Shown in pieces: positions 24,626-31,960 of a stretch of 64,000 bases of DNA. The stretch is from Nocardioides lianchengensis (lineage in GTDB: Bacteria > Actinomycetota > Actinomycetes > Propionibacteriales > Nocardioidaceae): the NCBI RefSeq assembly GCF_900101465.1, contig NZ_FMZM01000002.1, forward strand, positions 406,136 to 470,135, in the 5' to 3' direction. Below the pieces are notes generated by a model. That model ran no database searches, was not told where the DNA came from, and saw nothing but the letters and a program-made list of their open reading frames with translations. Both the position numbers and the translations under genes were made by a program. Position 1 is the first letter of the stretch; every line of letters begins with the position of its first letter.

Positions 24626-24955
24626 TCAGACGACCTGTGGGTCCTGCCCGGTCTCGCTGACCATCGGCCGGCCCGCGCCGGCCCAGTCGAGCATCCCGCC
24701 GTCGAGGTTGACGACGTCCATGCCCTGCTGGGCGAGGTAGCCGACGGCCTGGCCGGAGCGGCCACCGACCTTGCAGACCACCAGCACCTGGCCGGAGGGC
24801 ACCTCGTCGAGGCGGTGCGGCAGGTCCATCAGTGGGATGTGCACGGCGCCGTCGATGTGCCCGTGCTCCCACTCGACGTCCTCGCGGACGTCGAGGATCG
24901 CCAGCAGCTCCGGGATGGGGTCGGGGACCTCGTCGATCGACACGCTCGGGATCAT
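24626..24955 (-). CDS. Rhodanese-like single-domain protein
   Basis: A 109-residue single rhodanese domain, which carries sulfane sulfur on a catalytic cysteine. LAILDVREDVEWEHGHIDGAVHIPL is the classical start (DVRE, GHI-GA-HIP) and VVCKVGGRSGQAV the active-site loop with the catalytic Cys and the C-x4-R phosphate-like cradle, complete in key residues. GMDVVNLDGGMLDWAGAGRP is the conserved end. The substrate is not known. TACGGT stands six bases before the ATG. The next leftward gene upstream, Fpg/Nei, ends 19 bases before it. Confidence 0.93.
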   Translation of the reverse strand: MIPSVSIDEVPDPIPELLAILDVREDVEWEHGHIDGAVHIPLMDLPHRLDEVPSGQVLVVCKVGGRSGQAVGYLAQQGMDVVNLDGGMLDWAGAGRPMVSETGQDPQVV

Positions 24956-24973
24956 GGGACCACCGTACGACGG

Positions 24974-25840
24974 CTACTTCAGCAGCCGACTCATCCGCCG
25001 GTCGGCGAGCGGCTTGCCGCCGGTCTGGCAGGTGGGGCAGTACTGCAGGGAGGAGTCGGCGAAGGAGACCTCGCGGACGAGGTCGCCGCAGACCGGGCAG
25101 GGCTTCCCGGTCTGGCCGTGCACCGCGAGGTTGCTCTTCTTCTCCTTCTTCAGGTCGGCGGCGGCCAGGCCGCGTGAGCGCTCGACGGCGTCGCCGACGG
25201 TGGTGCGCAGCGCGTCGTACAGGGTCTGGAGGTCGTCGCCCTCGATGCTGCTCGCCGGCTTGTAGGGAGACATCCGCGCCGCGTGCAGGATCTCGTCGGA
25301 GTAGGCGTTGCCGATGCCGGCGATGGTGCCCTGGTGGCGCAGCACGCCTTTGACCTGCTTGCGGCCCTCGCGCTGGAGGATCGCGCCGAGGACGTCGACG
25401 GTGAAGTCGTCGGTCAGCGGGTCGGGGCCCAGGCTCGCGATGCCGGGGACGTCCTGGGGGTCGCGGACGAGGTACATCGCGAGGCTCTTGCGGGTGCCGG
25501 CCTCGGTGATGTCGAGGCCCGACTGGTCGTCGAGGACCACCCGGACCGCCAGCGTCGACTTGGTGCTCGGCTTCGGCGGGATGGTCGGGACCTCGTCGCG
25601 CCACCGCACCCAGCCGGCCCGGGCGAGGTGGAGGACCAGATGGACGCCGGAGGCCTCGAGGTCGAGGAACTTGCCGTGTCGGGTCACGTCGTCGACCAGC
25701 GTCCCCTCGACCGCCGACAGCGGCGGGTCGAAGGTCTTCAGCGCGCTGAACTGGGCCACGTGGACCTTGGTGATCGCGCGACCGTCCAGCCGGCTCCTCA
25801 GGTCGAGGGCCAGCGCCTCCACCTCGGGCAGTTCGGGCAC
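24974..25840 (-). CDS. Fpg/Nei-family DNA glycosylase/AP lyase
   Basis: A 288-residue base-excision repair enzyme. The start is set at GTG 25840 so that the mature protein begins Pro-Glu-Leu-Pro-Glu-Val-Glu, giving the catalytic Pro (position 2) and Glu (position 3). A longer reading frame to 25936 exists but would bury the catalytic proline and is made partly of a dispersed repeat. GKFLDLE supplies the conserved Lys; QGTIAGIGNAYSDEIL is the helix-two-turn-helix region. The C-terminus has the zinc finger CPVCGD...YCPTCQ. Whether it acts on oxidised purines or pyrimidines is not clear. TAGACT lies seven bases before the GTG. Confidence 0.93.
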   Translation of the reverse strand: MPELPEVEALALDLRSRLDGRAITKVHVAQFSALKTFDPPLSAVEGTLVDDVTRHGKFLDLEASGVHLVLHLARAGWVRWRDEVPTIPPKPSTKSTLAVRVVLDDQSGLDITEAGTRKSLAMYLVRDPQDVPGIASLGPDPLTDDFTVDVLGAILQREGRKQVKGVLRHQGTIAGIGNAYSDEILHAARMSPYKPASSIEGDDLQTLYDALRTTVGDAVERSRGLAAADLKKEKKSNLAVHGQTGKPCPVCGDLVREVSFADSSLQYCPTCQTGGKPLADRRMSRLLK

Positions 25841-25863
25841 AGCAAGCAGTCTAGGAGGAGATC

Positions 25864-25906
25864 GGTGGTCGAGTGCCGCCGAGGAACGAGGCGGTGTATC
25901 GAGACC
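25864..25906 (+). repeat. Dispersed palindromic repeat copy
   Basis: 43 bases from GGTGGTCGAGTGCCGCC to GTGTATCGAGACC, with a GAGGAACGA centre also present in the copy at 16714. It lies between the divergent Fpg/Nei and 25952 genes. Confidence 0.75.
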
Positions 25907-25951
25907 GACCGAACCGGTGACAGGCGGGGCGTTCACGGCGCATCATGGGGC

Positions 25952-26218
25952 ATGACCGCCGCCCGTCCGCTCCCGCAGCTGGGGTCGATCTACCTCGACG
26001 CCCGCGGTGCGGAGCGTGCGCTGCGGGTCTCGTGGCACCACGACTCCGGCCTGGTCGTGCTGTCGCTGTGGCGCGACAACGTCTGCGCCGGGTCGTTCCG
26101 GCTGGCGGTCGACGAGGTGCCCGACCTGATCGACATGCTGCGCGCCGGTCTGGACCTCGCCTACGACGCCGCGGTCGACCACGGCCCCGACACGGCACCG
26201 GTCTACGAAATCTCCTAG
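25952..26218 (+). CDS. Small conserved-looking protein, unknown function
   Basis: An 88-residue soluble protein. Its pattern (LGSIYLDARGAERALRVSWH, VVLSLWRDNVCAGSFRLAVDEVPDLIDMLRAGL) is a small alpha/beta fold: three strands followed by a helix that ends in D-L-A-Y. Similar short proteins occur widely in actinobacteria beside ATPase or regulatory genes, but I can give no function. The ATG at 25952 is chosen because the preceding in-frame codons belong to a repeat. It is 21 bases upstream of the AAA ATPase gene in the same direction, so co-expression is likely. Confidence 0.75.
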   Translation: MTAARPLPQLGSIYLDARGAERALRVSWHHDSGLVVLSLWRDNVCAGSFRLAVDEVPDLIDMLRAGLDLAYDAAVDHGPDTAPVYEIS

Positions 26219-26239
26219 ACACCCCGATACGGTCCGATC

Positions 26240-27433
26240 GTGGACCCGATCCGGAACCCGTACGCCCCCGGCGCCGGTCAGCGACCGCCCGAGCTGGCCG
26301 GTCGCGACGACCAGCTGCGCGCGTTCGACGTCGTCCTCGAACGGGTCTCGCGTGGCCGGCCGGAGCGCTCGCTGGTCCTGACCGGGCTGCGCGGCGTCGG
26401 CAAGACGGTGCTGCTGAACGCGCTGCGCTCGGCCGCCGTACGACGGGGCTGGGGGACCGGCAAGCTGGAGGCCCGGCCCGACCAGTCGCTGCGCCGGCCG
26501 CTGTCCTCCGCGCTGCACCAGGCGGTCCGCGAGCTCGGCCACCCCTCGACCGACGAGGCCGACCACGTCCTCGGGGTCATCCGGTCGTTCGCGCAGCGCG
26601 AGGCCGGGCCGGACGCGAAGCTGCGGGACCGGTGGAGCCCCGGCATCGACGTACCTCCGGTGCGCGGGCGCGCCGACTCCGGCGACGTCGAGATCGACCT
26701 GGTCGAGCTGCTGACCGACGTCGGCGGGCTGGCCTCCGACACCGGCCGGGGGATCGCGGTGTTCGTCGACGAGATGCAGGACCTCGGCGCCGACGACGTC
26801 TCCGCCCTCTGCGCCGCCTGCCACGAACTGTCCCAGAACGGGCTGCCGGTCATCGTCGTGGGCGCCGGCCTGCCGCACCTGCCGGCGGTGCTGTCGGCGA
26901 GCAAGTCCTACTCCGAGCGGCTCTTCTCCTACCAGCGCATCGACCGGCTCTCCCGCGAGGAGTCGGACCGGGCGCTGTCCTCACCGGCCGCCGAGGAGGA
27001 CGCGGCGTACGCCGACGCCGCCCTGGCCGCCCTCTACGACGCCACCAGCGGCTACCCCTACTTCATCCAGGCCTACGGCAAGGCCGCCTGGGACGTCGCC
27101 CCCCGCAGCCCGATCACCGCGTCCGACATCGCCGTCGCCGCCCCCGAGGCGGAGCGCGAGCTGGCCGTCGGCTTCTTCGGCTCCCGCTACGAGCGGGCGA
27201 CCCCGGGCGAGCGCGAGTACCTCCGCGCGATGGCCGACGCCGCCGGCCCCGACTCCGACGCGGTCGGCTCGGTCGGCACCGCCGAGGTCGCCGCCGTGCT
27301 CGGCAAGAAGCCGCAGTCGCTCTCGCCCGCCCGCGACTCGCTGCTGAAGAAGGGGCTGATCTACTCCGGTGAGCGGGGCCGGATCGCGTTCACGGTGCCG
27401 CACTTCGGGCGGTACCTGCGCGAGCAGGGGTAG
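26240..27433 (+). CDS. AAA ATPase of the Orc1/Cdc6-like (archaeal ATPase) type
   Basis: A 397-residue ATPase. RNPYAPGAGQRPPELAGRD begins the protein, TGLRGVGKTVLL is the Walker A loop (about residues 50-61), and IAVFVDEMQDL the Walker B/DExx segment (about 173-183). IVVGAGLPHLPAVL resembles sensor I, and SERLFSYQRIDRLSREE the linker to the lid. The C-terminal 80 residues form a winged-helix-like domain (LGKKPQSLSPARDSLLKKGLIYSGERGRIAFTVPHFGRYL). Such proteins often bind DNA or act as signal-transduction ATPases; the role here is unknown. GTG start, TACGGT six bases upstream. It ends two bases before a convergent small gene. Confidence 0.88.
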   Translation: MDPIRNPYAPGAGQRPPELAGRDDQLRAFDVVLERVSRGRPERSLVLTGLRGVGKTVLLNALRSAAVRRGWGTGKLEARPDQSLRRPLSSALHQAVRELGHPSTDEADHVLGVIRSFAQREAGPDAKLRDRWSPGIDVPPVRGRADSGDVEIDLVELLTDVGGLASDTGRGIAVFVDEMQDLGADDVSALCAACHELSQNGLPVIVVGAGLPHLPAVLSASKSYSERLFSYQRIDRLSREESDRALSSPAAEEDAAYADAALAALYDATSGYPYFIQAYGKAAWDVAPRSPITASDIAVAAPEAERELAVGFFGSRYERATPGEREYLRAMADAAGPDSDAVGSVGTAEVAAVLGKKPQSLSPARDSLLKKGLIYSGERGRIAFTVPHFGRYLREQG

Positions 27434-27434
27434 G

Positions 27435-27641
27435 TCAGCGGCGCCGCAGCAGTCGGCGCAGCAGGCCGGGCCGGGCGGGAGCCGGATCGGCCGGCCGCGC
27501 GTCCGCCGCGGCGATCGCCTCGGTCCCGACGACGATCCCGTCGGTGCCGTTCGCCCGGACCGGGGCGTGGAACGTGCCGTCGCCGTCGAGGCGCACCGCC
27601 TGGACGTTGCGCCACGGGTCCTCGCCGAACGGCTTGCTCAT
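27435..27641 (-). CDS. Small basic-tailed protein, unknown function
   Basis: A 68-residue protein. The first half (SKPFGEDPWRNVQAVRLDGDGTFHAPVRANGTDG) contains short strands; the second half is an alanine/proline linker ending in PGLLRRLLRRR, an amphipathic basic helix that may touch a membrane or nucleic acid. TAGGTT stands six bases before its ATG, which supports a real start. It has no recognisable family. It converges on the AAA ATPase gene with one base between stops. Confidence 0.6.
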   Translation of the reverse strand: MSKPFGEDPWRNVQAVRLDGDGTFHAPVRANGTDGIVVGTEAIAAADARPADPAPARPGLLRRLLRRR

Positions 27642-27718
27642 GCCGGGAACCTACGCCGTCGATCGGGCCGGCGTCGACGGTGCGCCGCGGTCGGCCGCGG
27701 GGGTTCCTGGCCTGTCCC

Positions 27719-27754
27719 GGACGTTCCCGGGGATCGCGTTGGCCGGGAACGTCC
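27719..27754 (-). terminator. Hairpin downstream of the deaminase gene
   Basis: Arms 27719-27730 (GGACGTTCCCGG) and 27743-27754 are exact complements with a 12-base loop. It follows the leftward deaminase gene by about 40 bases and is a likely rho-independent-type stop without a strong U-tract. Confidence 0.55.
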
Positions 27755-27796
27755 TACTTACCCGGTGATCAGGGGAACTAGGACACCCGACGCCGA

Positions 27797-28270
27797 TCAC
27801 CCCCAGAACCCCGCGTGATGCACGGTCGCCTCGTCGGCGATCAGCGGCCCGACCACCTCGACCGGCGTACGACGCGAGCCGGCGGCGAGCACGTCGCGGC
27901 AGGGGAGGGCCAGGGTGGGGTTGTCGGGGTGGGCGCCGGTCATCTCGCGCAGGTCGGCCTCGGACATCGCGAAGACCAGCCGGCCGATGCCGGCCCAGTA
28001 GAGCGCGCCGGTGCACATCGCGCAGGGCTCGCAGCTGGTGTAGAGCGACGCCGCGGCCAGGTCGGCCGGCGCGAGGGTCCGCGAGGCCAGGCGGACGAGG
28101 TTGGTCTCGGCGTGGCCGGTGACGTCGCGCTCGGTGACGACGGTGTTCTCCGCGGTCAGCAGCACCTCGCCGGACGGCGAGGCCAGCAGCGCGCCGAAGG
28201 GATGGTTGCCGTGGGCCACGGCGTCGGCCGAGATCGCGATGGCGTGTCGGAGCAGTCCGGTGTCGTCCAT
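27797..28270 (-). CDS. Nucleoside/nucleobase deaminase (CMP/dCMP-deaminase fold)
   Basis: A 157-residue zinc-dependent deaminase. HAETNLVRL supplies the zinc His and the catalytic Glu, and TSCEPCAMCTGALYW the PCxxC zinc cysteines. The HPFGALL element before the active site and the late VFAMSEADLREM are typical of guanine or cytosine deaminases of the tRNA-adenosine deaminase superfamily. It is probably not TadA, since the region after the PCxxC motif differs and the protein has a long C-terminal part ending VHHAGFWG, which is characteristic of guanine-deaminase-like members (terminal F-W). Substrate assignment is inferred. It is divergent from the GDPD gene. Confidence 0.9.
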   Translation of the reverse strand: MDDTGLLRHAIAISADAVAHGNHPFGALLASPSGEVLLTAENTVVTERDVTGHAETNLVRLASRTLAPADLAAASLYTSCEPCAMCTGALYWAGIGRLVFAMSEADLREMTGAHPDNPTLALPCRDVLAAGSRRTPVEVVGPLIADEATVHHAGFWG

Positions 28271-28299
28271 GACGCCATCCTCGCGGAATGATGGGCGCC

Positions 28300-29079
28300 A
28301 TGAGGCCGCAGGTCGTCGCTCATCGAGGCGCCAGCCACGACAACGCCGAGCACACCCTGGGCGCGTACGTCGCCGCCCTGGACGCGGGGGCCGAGGGCCT
28401 GGAGTGCGACGTCCGGCTGACCGCCGACGGGCACCTCGTCTGCGTGCACGACCGCAGCCTCCGCCGTACGGCGAGCCACCGCGGCACCGTCTCCACGATG
28501 GAGCTCGCCGAGCTGGCCGAGCTCGACTTCGCGTCCTGGAAGAACCCCTGGGCCGACCTCGACGACGAGGCGCCCGAGCGCGACGCCGAGCACGACAAGG
28601 TGCTCACGCTGCGCAAGCTCCTCGAGGTGGTCGCCGACTACGACCGGCGGGTCGAGATCGCCATCGAGACCAAGCACCCGACCCGGTACGGCGGCCTCGT
28701 CGAGAAGCGGGTCGTCGAGCTGCTGCGCGACTTCGGCTGGGACGGCCCCGGTACGCCGGCGCGGGTGATGAGCTTCTCCTACACCGCGCTGCAGCGGGTC
28801 GAGCGGCTGGCGCCGGACATCCCCCTGGTCATGCTGATCGACCGGGTCGAGTTCTGGCCGATGCTGCGGCGGGTGATCGGCGACGACTGGATCGTCGGGC
28901 CGGGCATCGACGAGCTGACCGAGCACCCGCGGTTCGGGCAGTGGATCACCCGCAGCGGCCACGACATGCACGTGTGGACGGTCAACACGCCCACGCAGCT
29001 GGAGCTGTGCCGCGAGCTCGGCGTGAAGGCCGTCATCAGCGACCGCCCGGCGTACCTCCTCGAGCTGCTCGACAACTAG
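28300..29079 (+). CDS. Glycerophosphodiester phosphodiesterase
   Basis: A cytosolic GDPD of 259 residues that hydrolyses glycerophosphodiesters to glycerol-3-phosphate and an alcohol. VVAHRGASHDNAEHTL carries the catalytic His-Arg and Asn-Glu pair, GLECDVRLTADGHLVCVHD the metal-binding E-x-D and the second catalytic His. IAIETKHP and the end VWTVNTPTQLELCRELGVKAVISDRP are conserved family blocks. The ATG at 28300 is preferred because conserved sequence starts at once; ATG codons at 28288 and 28291 are alternatives and would add two to four residues. No signal peptide is present. The next gene follows 11 bases downstream. Confidence 0.95.
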   Translation: MRPQVVAHRGASHDNAEHTLGAYVAALDAGAEGLECDVRLTADGHLVCVHDRSLRRTASHRGTVSTMELAELAELDFASWKNPWADLDDEAPERDAEHDKVLTLRKLLEVVADYDRRVEIAIETKHPTRYGGLVEKRVVELLRDFGWDGPGTPARVMSFSYTALQRVERLAPDIPLVMLIDRVEFWPMLRRVIGDDWIVGPGIDELTEHPRFGQWITRSGHDMHVWTVNTPTQLELCRELGVKAVISDRPAYLLELLDN

Positions 29080-29090
29080 AGTCCGGCCTC

Positions 29091-30035
29091 ATGGCCAAGA
29101 AGTCCCGCACCAAGAACCGCGACGCCGCCCCCCTCGCCGAGGGCGAGGTCGGTCCGCGCCAGCCCTGCCCGTGCGGGTCGGGCAAGCGCTACAAGGCCTG
29201 CCACGGCGCGCCCGGCGGCGCCGGTACGGCGTACGTCAGCCGCCCGTTCGAGGGCCTGCCGTCCGAGCCGGACCTGGTCGCCCTGCGCGAGCTGGTGCCC
29301 GCCGCGACCGCGCCGCTGACCCTGAAGAACGGCGACCGCAAGGTGCTGCTCGCGTCGCTGCTGCCGATGGCCGCGCCGGCGATGGTGCGCGACAGCGGCG
29401 AGGTGTGGCTGGGCCTGCAGGTGCAGCACGCCTTCGGCGACCCGTCCCGCGACCTGGCCGCCGTGCTGACGGCCGCGCTGGAGCAGGCCGAGCGCGGCGA
29501 GTCCGGCATCGTCGGGCTCACCAGCGACCCCGGCCCCGGCCCGCGCCTGCAGGACCTGGTCGAGGGCGGCGAGCTCGACATCACCGTGCACGAGGGCTTC
29601 GAGTACTGGGTCGCCGACGTCGAGGACCAGACCGGCATGGAGGCCGCGCTCGAGCAGGCCAACGGCTCGGTGCACCCGACCGCCAAGCTGACGTCGGTGC
29701 CGGCGGCGTACTGGACCAACGTCGGCACCAAGGAGCACCTGCGCTGGGTGATGCCCGAGCCCGAGAACGACCTGCTCGACGCGCTGTCGCGGCTGCACGC
29801 CGCCGGCGCCGACGTGCTGGTGCCGGAGTCCCGCCTGGTTGGCATGTTCCGCGCCCACGGCCTGCTCTGCCCGGTCTGGGACCTGCCGGTCGGCACCGGC
29901 CCGGAGGCCCTCGAGGAGCCCGCCGAGAAGTTCGCGACGGCGCTCGCCGAGGCGTTGGCCGACACCTCCGACCTGACCCCCGAGCAGCGCTCCGCCCGCA
30001 GCGGGCTCGCCAACCGCCAGGTCACGATCCGCTGA
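29091..30035 (+). CDS. DUF5926-family protein with SEC-C zinc motif
   Basis: A 314-residue actinobacterial protein with an N-terminal basic segment and a SEC-C zinc-binding motif CPCGSGKRYKACHG (about residues 24-37), the same motif that ends SecA and links it to SecB or ribosomes. The remainder matches the DUF5926 pattern: PFEGLPSEPDLVALRELVPAATAP, LASLLPMAAPAMVR, then a long acidic domain. Molecular role is unknown; a chaperone- or ribosome-associated function is only suggested by the SEC-C motif. TAGAGT stands eight bases before the ATG. It ends three bases before the convergent cyclase gene. Confidence 0.88.
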   Translation: MAKKSRTKNRDAAPLAEGEVGPRQPCPCGSGKRYKACHGAPGGAGTAYVSRPFEGLPSEPDLVALRELVPAATAPLTLKNGDRKVLLASLLPMAAPAMVRDSGEVWLGLQVQHAFGDPSRDLAAVLTAALEQAERGESGIVGLTSDPGPGPRLQDLVEGGELDITVHEGFEYWVADVEDQTGMEAALEQANGSVHPTAKLTSVPAAYWTNVGTKEHLRWVMPEPENDLLDALSRLHAAGADVLVPESRLVGMFRAHGLLCPVWDLPVGTGPEALEEPAEKFATALAEALADTSDLTPEQRSARSGLANRQVTIR

Positions 30036-30038
30036 TCG

Positions 30039-31034
30039 TTACAGCTCCGTCCCGCGCCCGCCAGCGTGGCGCCGCAGCACGAACGGCTGCAGCTTGGCGT
30101 ACCCCTTCACCGGCGTCCGCCGCAGGTGCCGGAAGACGTACGACGGGTCGCCGTCGAGCGTGTCGTGCGCGCCGCGGTCGACCAGCACCGTGCCGGGCCG
30201 GGCGACCGAGGTGAGCCGGGCGGCGAGGTTGACGGTCTCGCCGAAGACGTCGCCGAGCCGCGAGACGACGTCGCCGTACGCGACCCCGGCCCGGACCTCC
30301 GGGAAGTCGTCGGCCGGGTCGGAGCCGCGCGCGGTCATGGTCAGCGCGATCTCGGCGGCGGCCGCGGCCGAGTCGGCGACCAGCAGGACCTCGTCGCCGA
30401 TGTTCTTGATGATCCGCCCGCCGTGGTCGGCGACGACGCCGGTGGCGGCGTCCTCGAAGCCCTCGATCCAGCCGACCAGCTCGGCCTCGCTGAGCGCCTT
30501 GCTGCGGGAGGTGTAGCCCACGATGTCGACGAAGCAGACCGCGAGCGGAGCGGCGGGGGAGCCGACGGACTCCACCGCGAGGGTGCGCGAGGCGGCCGAC
30601 GCGAGGTGGCGGCGCCAGACGTAGGACTGCAGCGACTCGACCCGCGGCAGCACCTGCTCGGCCAGCGAGGTCAGCTGGGCGACCGGGTCGTCGGCCTCCA
30701 GCGCGACGTCGGTGAGCAGTGTGGTCTGCCACTCCGCGAGCCGCGCGTAGCTGCGCCCCCACGTCCGCACCAGCGCCGCCTGCCGCTCGGGGCTGAGGAT
30801 GCCGAGCTCCATCAGGTCGTGGCTGAGCCGCAGCGCCTCGACGTCGGCGGCCGTGAACGCGACGTCGTCGTCGGCCGCGTTCGGGAAGCCCATCAGCCGC
30901 CACAGCTGCTCCGCCACGACCAGCGGTACGCCGGCCTCCGCCGCCACCTCGACGCGGGTCAGGGAGGGGCGGGAGCCGAGGAGGTACTCCTCGACCGTCT
31001 CGAGCGCCCCCGAGAGGTCGGGCTGGTCGCTCAC
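30039..31034 (-). CDS. Class III adenylate/guanylate cyclase
   Basis: A 331-residue soluble cyclase. Residues 1-160 form a helical regulatory region with a MerR-like helix-turn-helix resemblance (SLTRVEVAAEAGVPLVVAEQLWRLMGF). The catalytic domain has VCFVDIVGYTSRS (first metal Asp), IKNIGDEVLLV (second metal Asp, preceded by Lys), and FGETVNLAARLTS (transition-state Asn-x3-Arg). All required residues are present, so it should be active as a homodimer. Lys before the second metal site favours ATP as substrate. Its start overlaps the stop of the upstream cyclic-nucleotide-binding gene (ATGA), which implies that synthesis and sensing are coupled. Confidence 0.93.
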   Translation of the reverse strand: MSDQPDLSGALETVEEYLLGSRPSLTRVEVAAEAGVPLVVAEQLWRLMGFPNAADDDVAFTAADVEALRLSHDLMELGILSPERQAALVRTWGRSYARLAEWQTTLLTDVALEADDPVAQLTSLAEQVLPRVESLQSYVWRRHLASAASRTLAVESVGSPAAPLAVCFVDIVGYTSRSKALSEAELVGWIEGFEDAATGVVADHGGRIIKNIGDEVLLVADSAAAAAEIALTMTARGSDPADDFPEVRAGVAYGDVVSRLGDVFGETVNLAARLTSVARPGTVLVDRGAHDTLDGDPSYVFRHLRRTPVKGYAKLQPFVLRRHAGGRGTEL

Positions 31035-31399
31035 CCGAGCCGCGACTCCGCCACCCGGTCCAGGGTGGCCCGGAAGGTCGGCATCTCGTCGCAGAGCTCG
31101 CGCACCGACTCGGCGGTCAGGTGGATCAGCTCGAGCGGGGTGAGCGCCACGATGGTGGCGTTGCGCAGCTTCCGGTTCAGGATCGCCGCCTCGCCGACGA
31201 TGTCGCCGGGCCCGAGCTGGGCCACCTCCGCACCGTCGCGGCGGACCGAGACGGTGCCGCCGAGGACGACGTACGCCTTGTCGGCGGGGGTGTTCTCCCA
31301 GATCGGCGACCAGCCCTGCGGGAGGGTCAGGTGGGTGCCGGCGGAGCTGATCCGCGCGACCTCCTGCGGGCTGAACGCGTCGAAGAACGATTCCGTCAT
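31031..31399 (-). CDS. Single-domain cyclic-nucleotide-binding protein
   Basis: A 122-residue protein made only of a CRP-type cNMP-binding domain: LPQGWSPIWENTPADKAYVVLGG at the barrel start, and GPGDIVGEAAILNRKLRNATIVA, the phosphate-binding cassette with Gly-Glu and the Arg that contacts the cyclic phosphate. No DNA-binding domain is attached. The ATG at 31399 is chosen; an upstream GTG (to 31432) would add eleven residues of no clear structure and would run into the sigma-factor promoter. It precedes the cyclase with a four-base overlap, so it is the likely receptor or regulatory partner of the cyclase product. Confidence 0.88.
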   Translation of the reverse strand: MTESFFDAFSPQEVARISSAGTHLTLPQGWSPIWENTPADKAYVVLGGTVSVRRDGAEVAQLGPGDIVGEAAILNRKLRNATIVALTPLELIHLTAESVRELCDEMPTFRATLDRVAESRLG

Positions 31400-31419
31400 G
31401 ACCGCATGGTTCCCCGACT

Positions 31420-31446
31420 GAACCACCCGCACAACAGGCCGCGTCT
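31420..31446 (+). promoter_or_regulatory. ECF-type promoter (GAACC - 17 - CGTCT)
   Basis: GAACC at 31420-31424 and CGTCT at 31442-31446 are separated by 17 bases, the GAAC/CGTC pattern used by many ECF sigma factors. It lies immediately before the sigma gene and points to autoregulation. The tight spacing to the start codon again suggests a leaderless message. Confidence 0.4.
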
Positions 31447-31456
31447 ACCGGACGTG

Positions 31457-31960
31457 ATGATCGACTCCGTGGCCGGCGACGCGAGGACGGGCTCCTACGA
31501 GGAGTTCGTCGCCGCCCGCTCGGCGACCCTGTTCCGGACGGCGTACCTGCTCACCGGAAGCCGTGCCGACGCCGAGGACCTGCTGCAGGTCGCGCTCGTG
31601 AAGGTGTACGCCGCGTGGCGCCGCGTCTCCCGGGCCACCTCGCCCGAGGCCTACGCGCGGCGCACCCTGGTCAACGCCTTCGTGTCGTCGCGACGGCCCG
31701 CGCGATTCACCCGCGAGCGGCTGGTCCACAGCCCGCCGGACGCCGCCGTCCACGACCCGGACCCCGACGACCGGCTCGCGCTCTGGCCGCTGGTCAGCGC
31801 GCTCCCGCCGCGGCAGCGCGCGGTGGTGGTGCTCCGCTACTACGAGGGGCTCAGCGAGCGCGAGATCGCCGAGGAGCTCCGGATCGCCCCCGGCACCGTG
31901 AAGTCCACCTGCTCGGCCGCCCTGCGGTCGCTGCGCGAGACGATGGGAGAGCAGGCATGA
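31457..31960 (+). CDS. SigE-family ECF RNA polymerase sigma factor
   Basis: A 167-residue group IV sigma factor. Region 2 is SATLFRTAYLLTGSRADAEDLLQVALVKVYAAWRRV (promoter -10 recognition and core binding); region 4 is VSALPPRQRAVVVLRYYEGLSEREIAEELRIAPGTVKS (helix-turn-helix for the -35). It resembles the actinobacterial SigE-type ECFs that pair with a membrane protein encoded downstream. GTG at 31454 is an alternative start one codon earlier. It overlaps the next gene by four bases (ATGA), and that gene's single-span product is the probable anti-sigma factor. Confidence 0.93.
   Translation: MIDSVAGDARTGSYEEFVAARSATLFRTAYLLTGSRADAEDLLQVALVKVYAAWRRVSRATSPEAYARRTLVNAFVSSRRPARFTRERLVHSPPDAAVHDPDPDDRLALWPLVSALPPRQRAVVVLRYYEGLSEREIAEELRIAPGTVKSTCSAALRSLRETMGEQA

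Noticed and set aside
25841..25936. Longer N-terminus for the Fpg/Nei glycosylase
   Set aside because: It would displace the catalytic proline from the N-terminus, and its codons come largely from a dispersed repeat.
31400..31432. Longer N-terminus for the cNMP-binding protein
   Set aside because: The extension overlaps the -35-like element of the sigma promoter and shows no conserved pattern.
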